Of a stretch of 64,000 nucleotides of DNA, positions 25,668 to 33,755 are shown piece by piece. Positions within the stretch are counted from its first letter, which is position 1. Every line of letters starts with the position of its first letter. Source of the stretch: Rhodococcus oryzae (GTDB taxonomy: Bacteria > Actinomycetota > Actinomycetes > Mycobacteriales > Mycobacteriaceae). A model generated the notes under the pieces. The model was not told the origin of the DNA and made no database searches. It worked only from the letters and a program-made list of their open reading frames with translations. Where the stretch lies: the NCBI RefSeq assembly GCF_005049235.1, contig NZ_SUMD01000001.1, positions 372,001 to 436,000 of the forward strand, given 5' to 3'. A program made the position numbers and the translations under genes.

Positions 25668-27164
25668 ATGAACGTCGTCTCCAGGCGCGCCTTCCTGATG
25701 GGGCTCGCCGCCACCCCGATCGCCCTGTCCGCCGGATGCGCAGCCGGCCAGTCGAGCCCGGCGGGCACTTCCTCCCGGCCGCTGCCCATCCCGCCGCTCG
25801 CGACCGCCACCACCGACGCGGCGGGTACTCGGCATTTCACCCTCACCGCAGGGGCGGGCAGCTCGGAGATCCTGGCAGGCAAGTCGACCGCGACGTGGGG
25901 GTTCAACGGTTCGATGCTGGGTCCGACCATCCGCGCCCGCCGCGGCGAGTCGGTCGCGTTCACCATCGACAACGGCCTGCCCGAGGCCACCACGGTGCAC
26001 TGGCACGGGATGCACGTGCCCGCCCGGTTCGACGGCGGACCGCACCAGACCATCGAGCCCGGCGCGCGCTGGGAGTCGGCCTGGACGGTGAACCAGCCGG
26101 GCGCGACCCTCTGGTATCACCCGCACCCGCACGGCTCCACCGAGAAGCACGTCTACCGCGGCCTGGCCGGGCTGTTCCTGGTCGACGACGAGGTCACCGA
26201 CGCGGTCGATCTGCCCAAGACCTATGGGGTGGACGACATCCCGCTGATCATCCAGGACAAGCGCTTCACCGCCGACGGCACCCTCGACGAGTCCGACCCC
26301 ACCGACATCGGGCTGCTGGGCGACACCATCGTCACCAACGGGATCGCCGGCGCCCACCTACCGGTCAGCACCGAGCGGGTTCGGCTGCGGATCCTCAACG
26401 GTTCCTCGGGCCGGATGTACAACCTCGGCTTCGCCGATGATCGCGAGTTCCATCTGGTCGCGAGCGACGGCGGGCTGCTGGCGGCGCCGGTACCGCTCAC
26501 CCGGGTCCGGCTCAGCCCCGGTGAGCGGGCCGAGATCGTGGTGGCCGTGAGCGGTTCGAACGCGCTGCTGCGCGCGTTGCCCCACGAGGACCACGCCGGA
26601 CTGGACCGCGGCGACGCGGCCGCGTTCGGGGTGCAGGACAGCTTCGACATCCTCGAGCTGCGACCCAGCGAGAACCCGACCGGCTCACCCGCACTGCCCG
26701 CATCGCTGGCGACCATCGCACCGCTCGACCCCACGGGCGCGGCCGTGGAGCGCAGCTTCGAGCTCCAGTGGTTCATGATCAATGGCGCCCAGATGGACAT
26801 GAACCGCATCGACTTCTCCCCCACCGTCGACACCACCGAGGTGTGGACGGTGCGCAATGTCGACAACTGGCCGCACAACTTCCACGTGCACGACGTGCAG
26901 TTCCAGATCATCGACATCGACGGCAGCCCGCCGCCCCCGGCGCTGGCCGGCTGGAAGGACACCGTCTACACGCCGCCGGGCGTTCGGTTCCGGCTGGCGC
27001 TGCGCTTCACCGAGTACACCGACCCGACCTTTCCGTACATGTACCACTGCCATCTGCTGCTGCACGAGGATCAGGGCATGATGGGGCAGTTCCTCGTCCT
27101 CGAACCGGGTCAGAAGCCCGCTCCGATGGCGATGGACATGTCACACCAGGGGCACGGCGGCTAG
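25668..27164 (+). CDS. Tat-exported multicopper oxidase (lipoprotein)
   Basis: A 498-residue three-domain multicopper oxidase. The signal has twin arginines (SRRAFLMGLAA) and a lipobox-like LSAGC at Cys24, suggesting a Tat-exported lipoprotein. The copper motifs are all present: HWHGMH (111), YHPHPHGS (151-155), HNFHVHDVQF and YHCHLLLHEDQGMM, the last giving the type 1 Cys with an axial Met. Relatives include CueO/bilirubin-oxidase-like enzymes that oxidise Cu(I), metals or phenols. A small gene follows 15 bases downstream. Confidence 0.92.
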   Translation: MNVVSRRAFLMGLAATPIALSAGCAAGQSSPAGTSSRPLPIPPLATATTDAAGTRHFTLTAGAGSSEILAGKSTATWGFNGSMLGPTIRARRGESVAFTIDNGLPEATTVHWHGMHVPARFDGGPHQTIEPGARWESAWTVNQPGATLWYHPHPHGSTEKHVYRGLAGLFLVDDEVTDAVDLPKTYGVDDIPLIIQDKRFTADGTLDESDPTDIGLLGDTIVTNGIAGAHLPVSTERVRLRILNGSSGRMYNLGFADDREFHLVASDGGLLAAPVPLTRVRLSPGERAEIVVAVSGSNALLRALPHEDHAGLDRGDAAAFGVQDSFDILELRPSENPTGSPALPASLATIAPLDPTGAAVERSFELQWFMINGAQMDMNRIDFSPTVDTTEVWTVRNVDNWPHNFHVHDVQFQIIDIDGSPPPPALAGWKDTVYTPPGVRFRLALRFTEYTDPTFPYMYHCHLLLHEDQGMMGQFLVLEPGQKPAPMAMDMSHQGHGG

Positions 27165-27179
27165 CGGTTGGGAGGCCTG

Positions 27180-27506
27180 ATGGAACCGGACGAGGTCGAT
27201 TTCGCGCACACCGACGCGGCCGACCGGAAGCGGCGCGAGAAGGCCACCGAGCTGGCCCGGTTCGCATGGGACCGGGCCATCAGCGGGGCCGAGCTCCTCG
27301 AACTGCCCGACGACCGGCTGCGCAAGCTCGCGAGGGCGGCAGGCGCGAACCCGCCGAGCACCAGGGAGACCTGGACCGTAGTAGCCGATCTGCTCGACCA
27401 GAAGTCGGCCTGGGCCGCCGCGAACCCCGATCACCCGCAGGCCTCCCCGGCGCACGCCGACGAGAAGATCATGTGGGTCAAGCGGCCCATCCCGCCCTGG
27501 ACCTAG
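27180..27506 (+). CDS. Small hypothetical protein coupled to the multicopper oxidase
   Basis: A 108-residue soluble protein starting at ATG 27180 with GGGAGG upstream, only 15 bases after the oxidase, so very likely co-transcribed. It is charged and helical (AADRKRREKATELARFAWDRAISGAELLEL) and ends IMWVKRPIPPWT. No Cys and only three His, so it is unlikely to be a copper chaperone of known type. I do not recognise the family. Its stop shares CTAG with the convergent DUF4173-type gene. Confidence 0.7.
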   Translation: MEPDEVDFAHTDAADRKRREKATELARFAWDRAISGAELLELPDDRLRKLARAAGANPPSTRETWTVVADLLDQKSAWAAANPDHPQASPAHADEKIMWVKRPIPPWT

Positions 27507-29017
27507 CCCAGCGAGGAAAGGTCGGTGCACTCCCCTACCGGCCTCGCCCGCAGGATCTCGCGTGCACGTACCCGCGCGTGGTTGTACTCGAACAACCCTG
27601 TGTCGTCGCCGACGTCCATCCCGAGCAGCGCGCACGAGCGTGCGGGCTCGGGCAGCCGGTCGAGGGCGGGCACCGCATCGACGGACAGGCCGCGCAGGTA
27701 CCCGACGTCGATGTTCCCGGTGTCGGCGTACCGCTGCACGTTCCGCTCCGCGATGTAGCCATCCGGGTTGAACACGGCGAACCCGAGCAGCCCCACTGCC
27801 ACCGATGCCAGCACCGCCCGCGGCAGCCACCGCCCCGACATCCGCACCCCGGCCACCATCAGCAACACGAAGACCACACCGAGCCACAGCTCCGTCGCCA
27901 TCACGCTCACGCGCAGCCGGGTGAAGCCGAACTCGTTCTCGTACAGCGACATCCGATGCACCGCCGACGCGACGATCACGAGGGTGAGGACGCAGAGCGC
28001 TCCGAGGAGCAGGCGGGCGCTCACCCGGTCCCCCTGGTCCTGCCTGTCCACCTTCCGGACGGCGACCGCTATGACGGCCAGGGTGAGGACGGTGACCGCG
28101 GTGAGCTGCCAGAAGCCCTGCCGCGCGTAATCGGCGTAGGTCAGATCGTCCGTGTCCTGTACGTGCTCGTCCCCGCCGAACAGCACCCGTACCTGCACCG
28201 CGACGAAGACCGCGAACAGCAGGTCCAGCAGCGCCAGCGGCACCGCCCACTCCCACCGCGCGACCGGGCGCCCGGGTCGGGGCGCCAGTGCATCTAAACG
28301 CGGGGTCCGCCGCCGCAGGTAGGCCCCTGCGAGTGCCGTGCCCATGACGAGGAAACCGAGAATCAGGCGACCTACCGGATTCGTCACCTGCACGTCGGGA
28401 ACCACCGCGCCGAACAGCTCGGCGAACTCGGGGTCGGCGCTGACGAAGAGGGAACCGAACACCAGGATCAGCACGACGCTGATCGCCGTCACGGCGGCCA
28501 CCCGGCCCGGTTTCACGCCCCGCCCGGTCCGGAACCTGGCACGGCCACGCCGCACCCAGCAGGTCACGCGCACGGGGGTGAGCCAGACCGCGGTCGACGC
28601 CAGCGCGAGGCCCGTCCACGTCCAGCCGCCGACAAGGGCGACCGATCCGACGACCCAGCTCGCCACCACGCACAGCGTGACCAGCCACTCGGCGCCGCGC
28701 ACCGCCGCCACCGCGAGCAGGGCGAGGGCGCCGAGGGCCGCGCCGACCTGCAGCCTCGTCGGACGCGGACGAACGGTCGCGAACGCGGTGGCCGCCACGG
28801 CCGCTCCGGTCAGGAGGTAGGCGATGCTCACCACCGTCACCTGCAGTGTGAGGGTGGCGATGGCGCCGGCACCCAGCGCGGCGGCCAGGGTCGCGCGGGG
28901 GGCCATCGACGTGTGGTCGTGCCGCCACATCCCGCGTGGCCAGCGCCAAGGGCGGCCGCCCCGCACCATTTCGGGGCGCGCCGCCGTCATCGCTCGGTCC
29001 ATCGTCTCTGCGCTCAT
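27503..29017 (-). CDS. DUF4153/DUF4173-type polytopic membrane protein
   Basis: A 504-residue protein with roughly 12 membrane helices. The C-terminal soluble tail carries the family signature NPDGYIAERNVQRYADTGNIDVGYLRGLSVDAVPAL. ATG 29017 has AGGAGG 5 bases upstream, which decides the start over an earlier in-frame codon. Function unknown. It lies 101 bases downstream of the histidine kinase gene on the same strand and may be a target or partner of that two-component system. Confidence 0.8.
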   Translation of the reverse strand: MSAETMDRAMTAARPEMVRGGRPWRWPRGMWRHDHTSMAPRATLAAALGAGAIATLTLQVTVVSIAYLLTGAAVAATAFATVRPRPTRLQVGAALGALALLAVAAVRGAEWLVTLCVVASWVVGSVALVGGWTWTGLALASTAVWLTPVRVTCWVRRGRARFRTGRGVKPGRVAAVTAISVVLILVFGSLFVSADPEFAELFGAVVPDVQVTNPVGRLILGFLVMGTALAGAYLRRRTPRLDALAPRPGRPVARWEWAVPLALLDLLFAVFVAVQVRVLFGGDEHVQDTDDLTYADYARQGFWQLTAVTVLTLAVIAVAVRKVDRQDQGDRVSARLLLGALCVLTLVIVASAVHRMSLYENEFGFTRLRVSVMATELWLGVVFVLLMVAGVRMSGRWLPRAVLASVAVGLLGFAVFNPDGYIAERNVQRYADTGNIDVGYLRGLSVDAVPALDRLPEPARSCALLGMDVGDDTGLFEYNHARVRAREILRARPVGECTDLSSLG

Positions 29018-29118
29018 CTGGTCCTCCTGATCCGCGCCCACCCGGCATGCGGGCAGGCGTCATCACGGGACCGGCCGGGAAGGCCGGACCCCAAGGGAAT
29101 TCGCTTTTGTCTGTCGGG

Positions 29119-30108
29119 TCAGGTCTGCGGAATCGATACCCGGATGCAGCAGCCCGGACCGGTGTCGAGTACCTCGATCCGGCCGCTGTGCAGCTCGACC
29201 GCCCAGCGTGCGATCGCGAGCCCGAGGCCGGTCCCGCCGTCCGGCGCGCCGCCGCGGGTGAAGCGCTCGAACACCCGGGACCGGTCGGCCGCCGGGATGC
29301 CGGGGCCGTCGTCGTGCACGTCGAGGATCAGCTGGCCCGAGTCCTGGTCGACCCGGACGCGGACCCGCACGGGCGCATCAGGCGAACCGTGCCGCGCCGC
29401 GTTGTCGAGGAGGTTGGCGATCACCTGATGGAGTCGGGCCGTGTCCGCGACTGCGCGCAGCCCCGCCGGTGTCACCTCCACCCGGGCAGGCAACGGACCG
29501 CTTGGGCCTGCGGCCTGCCGGATCACCTCGTCCAGGAACGGCTCGATCTCGAAAGTGGTGCGCTGCAACGGCACCGCGCCGCCCTCCAGCCGGGACAGAT
29601 CCAGCAGGTCCGCAACCAGGCTGCCCAGCCGTTCGGTCTGGGCGAGCGCCGACCGCATCGTCTGCTGATCGGGCGTCTCGACGCCGTCTACCACGTTCTC
29701 CAGCACCGCCTGCAGGGCCGCGATAGGGGTCCGCAGCTCGTGTGAGACGTTGCCGATCAGCTCACGGCGGTATCGGTCGTCGGCCTCGAGATCCTCCGCC
29801 ATCTGGTTGAACGCCGTCGCCAGCTGACCGATCTCGTCCCGCGACGTCGAACGCACCCGGCGCGAATAGTCGCCGGTCGCCATCGCCCGCGCCGCGGCGG
29901 TCATCTCCCGCAGCGGCGACGTCATGCCGTGCGCGAGCACCTGGGTCACCGCGAGCGCGGCGAGGAGGGCGGCGAGCAACGCGAACCGGAACTGCCACTG
30001 CGCGGTGATCCAGAAGGTCAGCGACGCGAGGAACAGCGAGGCCACCACCAGCAGGCCGGTCTTGGCCTTGAACGAACGCAACGGGTCCAGCGGCCTCGGC
30101 CAGTTCAC
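29119..30108 (-). CDS. Sensor histidine kinase (OmpR-system type, short sensor)
   Basis: A 329-residue kinase with two N-terminal helices (~17-36 and ~42-59) separated by only a few residues, so there is almost no extracytoplasmic sensor. HAMP spans ~60-112, the phosphoacceptor box SHELRTP has His123, and the ATPase domain shows NLLDNAARHG, DVHDDGPGIP and GGTGLGLAIARW. Such intramembrane-sensing kinases often respond to envelope stress. ATG 30108 overlaps the stop of the response regulator by 4 bases. Confidence 0.92.
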   Translation of the reverse strand: MNWPRPLDPLRSFKAKTGLLVVASLFLASLTFWITAQWQFRFALLAALLAALAVTQVLAHGMTSPLREMTAAARAMATGDYSRRVRSTSRDEIGQLATAFNQMAEDLEADDRYRRELIGNVSHELRTPIAALQAVLENVVDGVETPDQQTMRSALAQTERLGSLVADLLDLSRLEGGAVPLQRTTFEIEPFLDEVIRQAAGPSGPLPARVEVTPAGLRAVADTARLHQVIANLLDNAARHGSPDAPVRVRVRVDQDSGQLILDVHDDGPGIPAADRSRVFERFTRGGAPDGGTGLGLAIARWAVELHSGRIEVLDTGPGCCIRVSIPQT

Positions 30109-30782
30109 CTCGGCACCTCCAGTGCGTAACCGACCCCGTGCACGGTGCGGATCATGTCGCCGCCCAGCTTGCGGCGCAACGCCTTCACGTGGCTGTCGAC
30201 GGTGCGGCTACTGGCCGACTCGCCCCAGCCCCAGACCTGCTCGAGCAGCGTTTCGCGGGCGATCGCCGCGCGCGGACGCAGGGCCAGGTGCGCCAGCAGG
30301 TCGAACTCGGTCCGGGTCAGGTGGACCTCCTCGGACCCGAGCCGGACCCGCCGAGCGGTGAGGTCGATCGTCACCTCGCCGACGGCGAGGGTCTCGGGCT
30401 GCTCCGGCACGGCACGCTCTGAACGGCGCAGCAGCGCGGCCACTCGAGCGACCAGGATCCGCATGCTGAACGGCTTGCTGAGGTAGTCGTCCGCGCCCAC
30501 CCCGAGCCCGATCACCATGTCCGTCTCGTCGGCGCGGGCGGTCAGCATCAGCACCGGAACCGGCCGGGTGGCCTGGATGCGCCTGCACACCTCGAGCCCG
30601 TCGAAACCCGGCAGCATGACGTCAAGCACCACCGCGTCCGGGTCGAAGCTCGCGCACGCCGACACAGCGCCCGGCCCGTCCGCCGCCGTCTCGACCTCGT
30701 ACCCCTCCGCGCGCAACCGCGCGGCAATCGACTCGGAGATCGTGCGTTCGTCGTCGACGACGAGCACTCTTCGCTGGGTCAT
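30105..30782 (-). CDS. OmpR/PhoB-family response regulator
   Basis: A 225-residue DNA-binding regulator. The receiver has the acidic pair VDDE, phospho-acceptor Asp54 (VVLDVMLPG) and Lys in YLSKPF. The C-terminal winged helix ends with TVDSHVKALRRKLGGDMIRTVHGVGYAL. ATG 30782 begins TQRRVLVVDD. Partner of the downstream kinase. Targets unknown; the DUF4173-type gene next in line is a candidate. Confidence 0.93.
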   Translation of the reverse strand: MTQRRVLVVDDERTISESIAARLRAEGYEVETAADGPGAVSACASFDPDAVVLDVMLPGFDGLEVCRRIQATRPVPVLMLTARADETDMVIGLGVGADDYLSKPFSMRILVARVAALLRRSERAVPEQPETLAVGEVTIDLTARRVRLGSEEVHLTRTEFDLLAHLALRPRAAIARETLLEQVWGWGESASSRTVDSHVKALRRKLGGDMIRTVHGVGYALEVPR

Positions 30783-30859
30783 GCATCGACTGTATGGGCC
30801 GTGTGTGGGGATGCCCGGCAGGAGTTGTGAAGGTTGTGTGCAGGTTTGCGGGCCGCGGC

Positions 30860-31492
30860 TCAGCCGCGTTTGTGCGAGTAGACCGCAAGCCGGACCCGGT
30901 TGTCGCATCCGGTCTTGTCCATCAGGTTGGCGATGTGCGTCTTCACGGTCGTCACCCCGAGGTGCAGCCGGTCGGCGATCTCCTGATTGCTCAGCCCCTC
31001 ACCGACGAGTGCCAGCACCTCCTGCTCGCGCGCCGTCAGCGCGACGCCCACGTCCCCGGACGGTTGCGGGCCGGTGTCGAGCGCGCGGTCGACCAGCCGC
31101 CGCAGCAACGCGGGCGAGAACAGCATGTCGCCGTCGACGATGCCGTGGATCGCACTCAACAGATCAGTGGGCGCGGTGTCCTTGACCAGGAACCCCGCCG
31201 CCCCCGCCGCCAGCGCGGGATAGAGGTGGTCGTCATCGTCGAAGGTGGTGAGCACCAACACCTTCGCCTCCGGCCGCGACCCCAGGATCTGGCGGGTCGC
31301 CTCGATGCCGTCCAGCCCCGGCATCCGCAGGTCCATGAGTATCAGGTCCGGCGACAACTCTGCGGCCAGCCGGACCGCCTCGACCCCGTTCGCCGCCTCG
31401 CCGACCACCTCGAGGTCTTCGGTCGATTCGCACAGCATCCGCAGCCCGGCGCGGACCAGGCGCTGGTCGTCGACGATCAGCAATCGGATCAC
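30860..31492 (-). CDS. NarL/LuxR-family response regulator
   Basis: A 210-residue regulator with receiver Asp54 (LILMDLRMPG), the switch Lys in FLVKDTAP, and a C-terminal LuxR helix-turn-helix (LTAREQEVLALVGEGLSNQEIADRL). The GTG start at 31492 overlaps the kinase stop by 4 bases (GTGA). It ends 77 bases before the second, unrelated two-component system. Confidence 0.93.
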   Translation of the reverse strand: MIRLLIVDDQRLVRAGLRMLCESTEDLEVVGEAANGVEAVRLAAELSPDLILMDLRMPGLDGIEATRQILGSRPEAKVLVLTTFDDDDHLYPALAAGAAGFLVKDTAPTDLLSAIHGIVDGDMLFSPALLRRLVDRALDTGPQPSGDVGVALTAREQEVLALVGEGLSNQEIADRLHLGVTTVKTHIANLMDKTGCDNRVRLAVYSHKRG

Positions 31493-32670
31493 TTCTCCCC
31501 CTCCACGGCGGTGACGGCGACGCCGGGGAGCCAGGCATCGACCTCCCACCCTCGCTCCGTCGGGCCGACGTCGAGGGTGCCGCCGACGAGTTCGACGCGC
31601 TCGCCCATCCCGATGATCCCGTGCCCGGCCGGATTCGGGGCGCCCGCGTCGTGGCCGGAGTCGGTGACCCGGACAGCGATGCCCCCACTTCGGCGTGCCA
31701 CCGTCACCGCGACCGCCCCGCCGGGGTCCACGTGCTTCATGACATTGGTCAGCGATTCCTGCACCACCCGCAGCAACGTGAGCCTGCCGATCGCATCCAG
31801 CCCGCCCAGGTCCGGGTCCACCTCCGAAGAGACCGTGTATCCCGCCGCCCGGGTGCGCTCGATCGCGGCATCGATCTCGGTGGGCACCGCGTCGGACTCG
31901 ACCAGCGCGACCTCGCCCAGGGCCGGATCCCGCAACGCCACCAACAGCCTGCGGATGTCGGCGAGCGCATCGGAGGCCGTCGCGTGCACGTCGTCGAGCA
32001 CCCCGTGGACCCGTGGATCCGCGTCCGCGAGTACGTGCCGCGCGACCCCGATCCGCAGCACGATCGATGCCATGTGGTGCGCGACGAGGTCGTGCAGTTC
32101 CCTCGCCAGTGCGCTGCGTTCGGCGGCCCTGGCGTGGAGTTCGGCTTCGGCCCTGCGTGATTCGGCGGCCACGGCCTGTGCCCGGTAGGTCACCGCGAGG
32201 TCCCGTTGCGCTCGCAGGTACAGCCCGAGCAGCAGGGGTAGGCCCACATACGCCACAGTCGAGACCGCGCTCGCGGGGCGCCAGAAGTCCGTATGGCTGT
32301 CGACCCAGATCCCGGCGAGCACCGCACCGGTCCAGCAAACGGTCGCGGTGACCACCTGCCAGGTCCGATGTGTGCGCATCGCGACCTCGGCCAGCGACAC
32401 CGCCCCCAGATACGGGACCAGCTCGGACAGCCCCCACGCGTCCGCCGCGAACAGCGGAACCGCCAGCGCGGACAGCACGACAGAGACGGGTAGCGGCCAC
32501 CGGTCGCCCACGACGAAGGCCGCGGCCGCGGCCACGGACAGCAGCCAGTAGGCGGCCGGCACCTGGTACTCGCCCGGGAAGTCGCTCGCGAGCAGCATCA
32601 GCGGCACCAGAACCAGGGGCGCACAGCGCACCAGCGGGCGCAGGTCGCGACGCGGTCGGATCTCGATCAC
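31489..32670 (-). CDS. NarL-system sensor histidine kinase (HisKA_3)
   Basis: A 393-residue kinase with about five or six N-terminal helices, a coiled linker (~160-185), a HisKA_3 dimerisation domain with His193 (ALARELHDLVAHHM) and a C-terminal ATPase (VVQESLTNVMKHV; GHGIIGMGERV). Start is GTG 32670. Actinobacterial kinases of this type often sense envelope or antibiotic stress. It is translationally coupled to its regulator. Confidence 0.92.
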   Translation of the reverse strand: MIEIRPRRDLRPLVRCAPLVLVPLMLLASDFPGEYQVPAAYWLLSVAAAAAFVVGDRWPLPVSVVLSALAVPLFAADAWGLSELVPYLGAVSLAEVAMRTHRTWQVVTATVCWTGAVLAGIWVDSHTDFWRPASAVSTVAYVGLPLLLGLYLRAQRDLAVTYRAQAVAAESRRAEAELHARAAERSALARELHDLVAHHMASIVLRIGVARHVLADADPRVHGVLDDVHATASDALADIRRLLVALRDPALGEVALVESDAVPTEIDAAIERTRAAGYTVSSEVDPDLGGLDAIGRLTLLRVVQESLTNVMKHVDPGGAVAVTVARRSGGIAVRVTDSGHDAGAPNPAGHGIIGMGERVELVGGTLDVGPTERGWEVDAWLPGVAVTAVEGEK

Positions 32671-32706
32671 GACTCAACGGTAGGTGAGCCGATGGTCGGA
32701 AACCTC

Positions 32707-33591
32707 CTACCTGGGGAGGAGTCCGTAGACGCGTCGCGCGTTCGTCTCGAACAGGGCGGACCGAGCGTCGGCATCGAATTGCGCCGCCGCCGCTCGGTAT
32801 CCGTCGTACAGCCGGTCGAACTCGCCGTACATGCGGTCAACCGGGAAGTTGCTCGCGAACATCGCCCGCCGCGGACCGAAGACCTCCAGGCACCGAAGCA
32901 CCCAGGGTCGCTGGACCGCCCCGTCCAGGGTGTGCAGCGCCATGCCGAGCCCCGAGATCTTGCACTGCACGTTCGCGCGCTCACCGAGCAGACCGAGCGC
33001 GGCCGACCAGTCATCGAAATCCGCTGCGGCAATGGGCCATCCGGCGTGCTCGAGCACCACGACCAGATCCTCGTGGCCGCGCAGCGCCTCGGACCAGCCC
33101 GGCATGGAGCGAGGATGGGCGACGAGGTCGAACACCAGCGAGTGCCGCCGCAGGTAGTCGAGCAGCGGCACGGTCACCTCGGAATCCGGGCGGAGCCCAC
33201 GCAGCACCCGGATCCCACGGAAGAGCGGGTTGCGTCGTTGCGCGTCGAGCTCGGCCCGGATCGAGGGCCAGCCGGCGGCGGGGTCGACTGTGCCGATCGC
33301 CGCGGCGGGCCAACCGTCCGCGCGCGCGAGCTCCCCGATCCACTCCAGTTCGTCGAGATGTGTTCCGGTTCGGCTGACGGCCGAGACATGTACGATCGCG
33401 CGGATCTCATAGCCGGCGGAGTCGATGAGATAATCGGCCGCGGTGTAGTCGTGTGCCAATCGGCGCAGGTCACCGAGTGTCGAGGGCCTCGCGTCGCCCC
33501 GCTCCTGCATCAGCGGATACCACGGCCGTCTCGACGGCAGCCAGTGATGCACATGCGGGTCCACGATCGCGATGGCCTGGTTGTCCGCCAT
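32707..33591 (-). CDS. Amidohydrolase-2 family metal-dependent hydrolase
   Basis: A 294-residue TIM-barrel hydrolase of the lactonase/dicarboxylate-lactonase-like branch. It begins AIVDPHVHHW (metal His pair), with HPRSMPGW and VLEHAGWPI in the middle and FASNFPVDRM near the end, the usual NFPVD motif. ATG 33591 is preferred because it leads directly into the barrel. Substrate unknown. Divergent from fadE24, with 164 bases between the starts. Confidence 0.85.
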   Translation of the reverse strand: MADNQAIAIVDPHVHHWLPSRRPWYPLMQERGDARPSTLGDLRRLAHDYTAADYLIDSAGYEIRAIVHVSAVSRTGTHLDELEWIGELARADGWPAAAIGTVDPAAGWPSIRAELDAQRRNPLFRGIRVLRGLRPDSEVTVPLLDYLRRHSLVFDLVAHPRSMPGWSEALRGHEDLVVVLEHAGWPIAAADFDDWSAALGLLGERANVQCKISGLGMALHTLDGAVQRPWVLRCLEVFGPRRAMFASNFPVDRMYGEFDRLYDGYRAAAAQFDADARSALFETNARRVYGLLPR

Positions 33592-33695
33592 ATCCCCAGC
33601 CTGGCCCGCGGGGGTGTCGACGATCAAGCGGGGTCACCGCGGACCGGGAGACCGGGCGGGTGACCGTGATCACTCTGATGAAATTCTCGACTTCC

Positions 33696-33717
33696 TATCT
33701 TACTCCGGAGTAAGATA
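33696..33717. promoter_or_regulatory. Perfect 22-bp palindromic operator upstream of fadE24
   Basis: TATCTTACTCC is followed immediately by its exact complement GGAGTAAGATA, centred between 33706 and 33707, 39 bases before the fadE24 ATG. A perfect 11+11 dyad of this kind is typical of a TetR-family operator, and this class often controls fatty-acid degradation. No regulator gene is adjacent, so it must be controlled in trans. It may also affect the divergent amidohydrolase. Confidence 0.75.
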
Positions 33718-33755
33718 ACGGGTGTCCACGACCGAACACCGAGAAACTGGTGATC

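Noticed and set aside
29060-29095. GACCGGCC/GGCCGGAC hairpin between the histidine kinase and the DUF4173-type gene as a terminator
   Set aside because: The stem carries a mismatch, has no U-tract and lies just upstream of a strong ribosome site; too weak to call.
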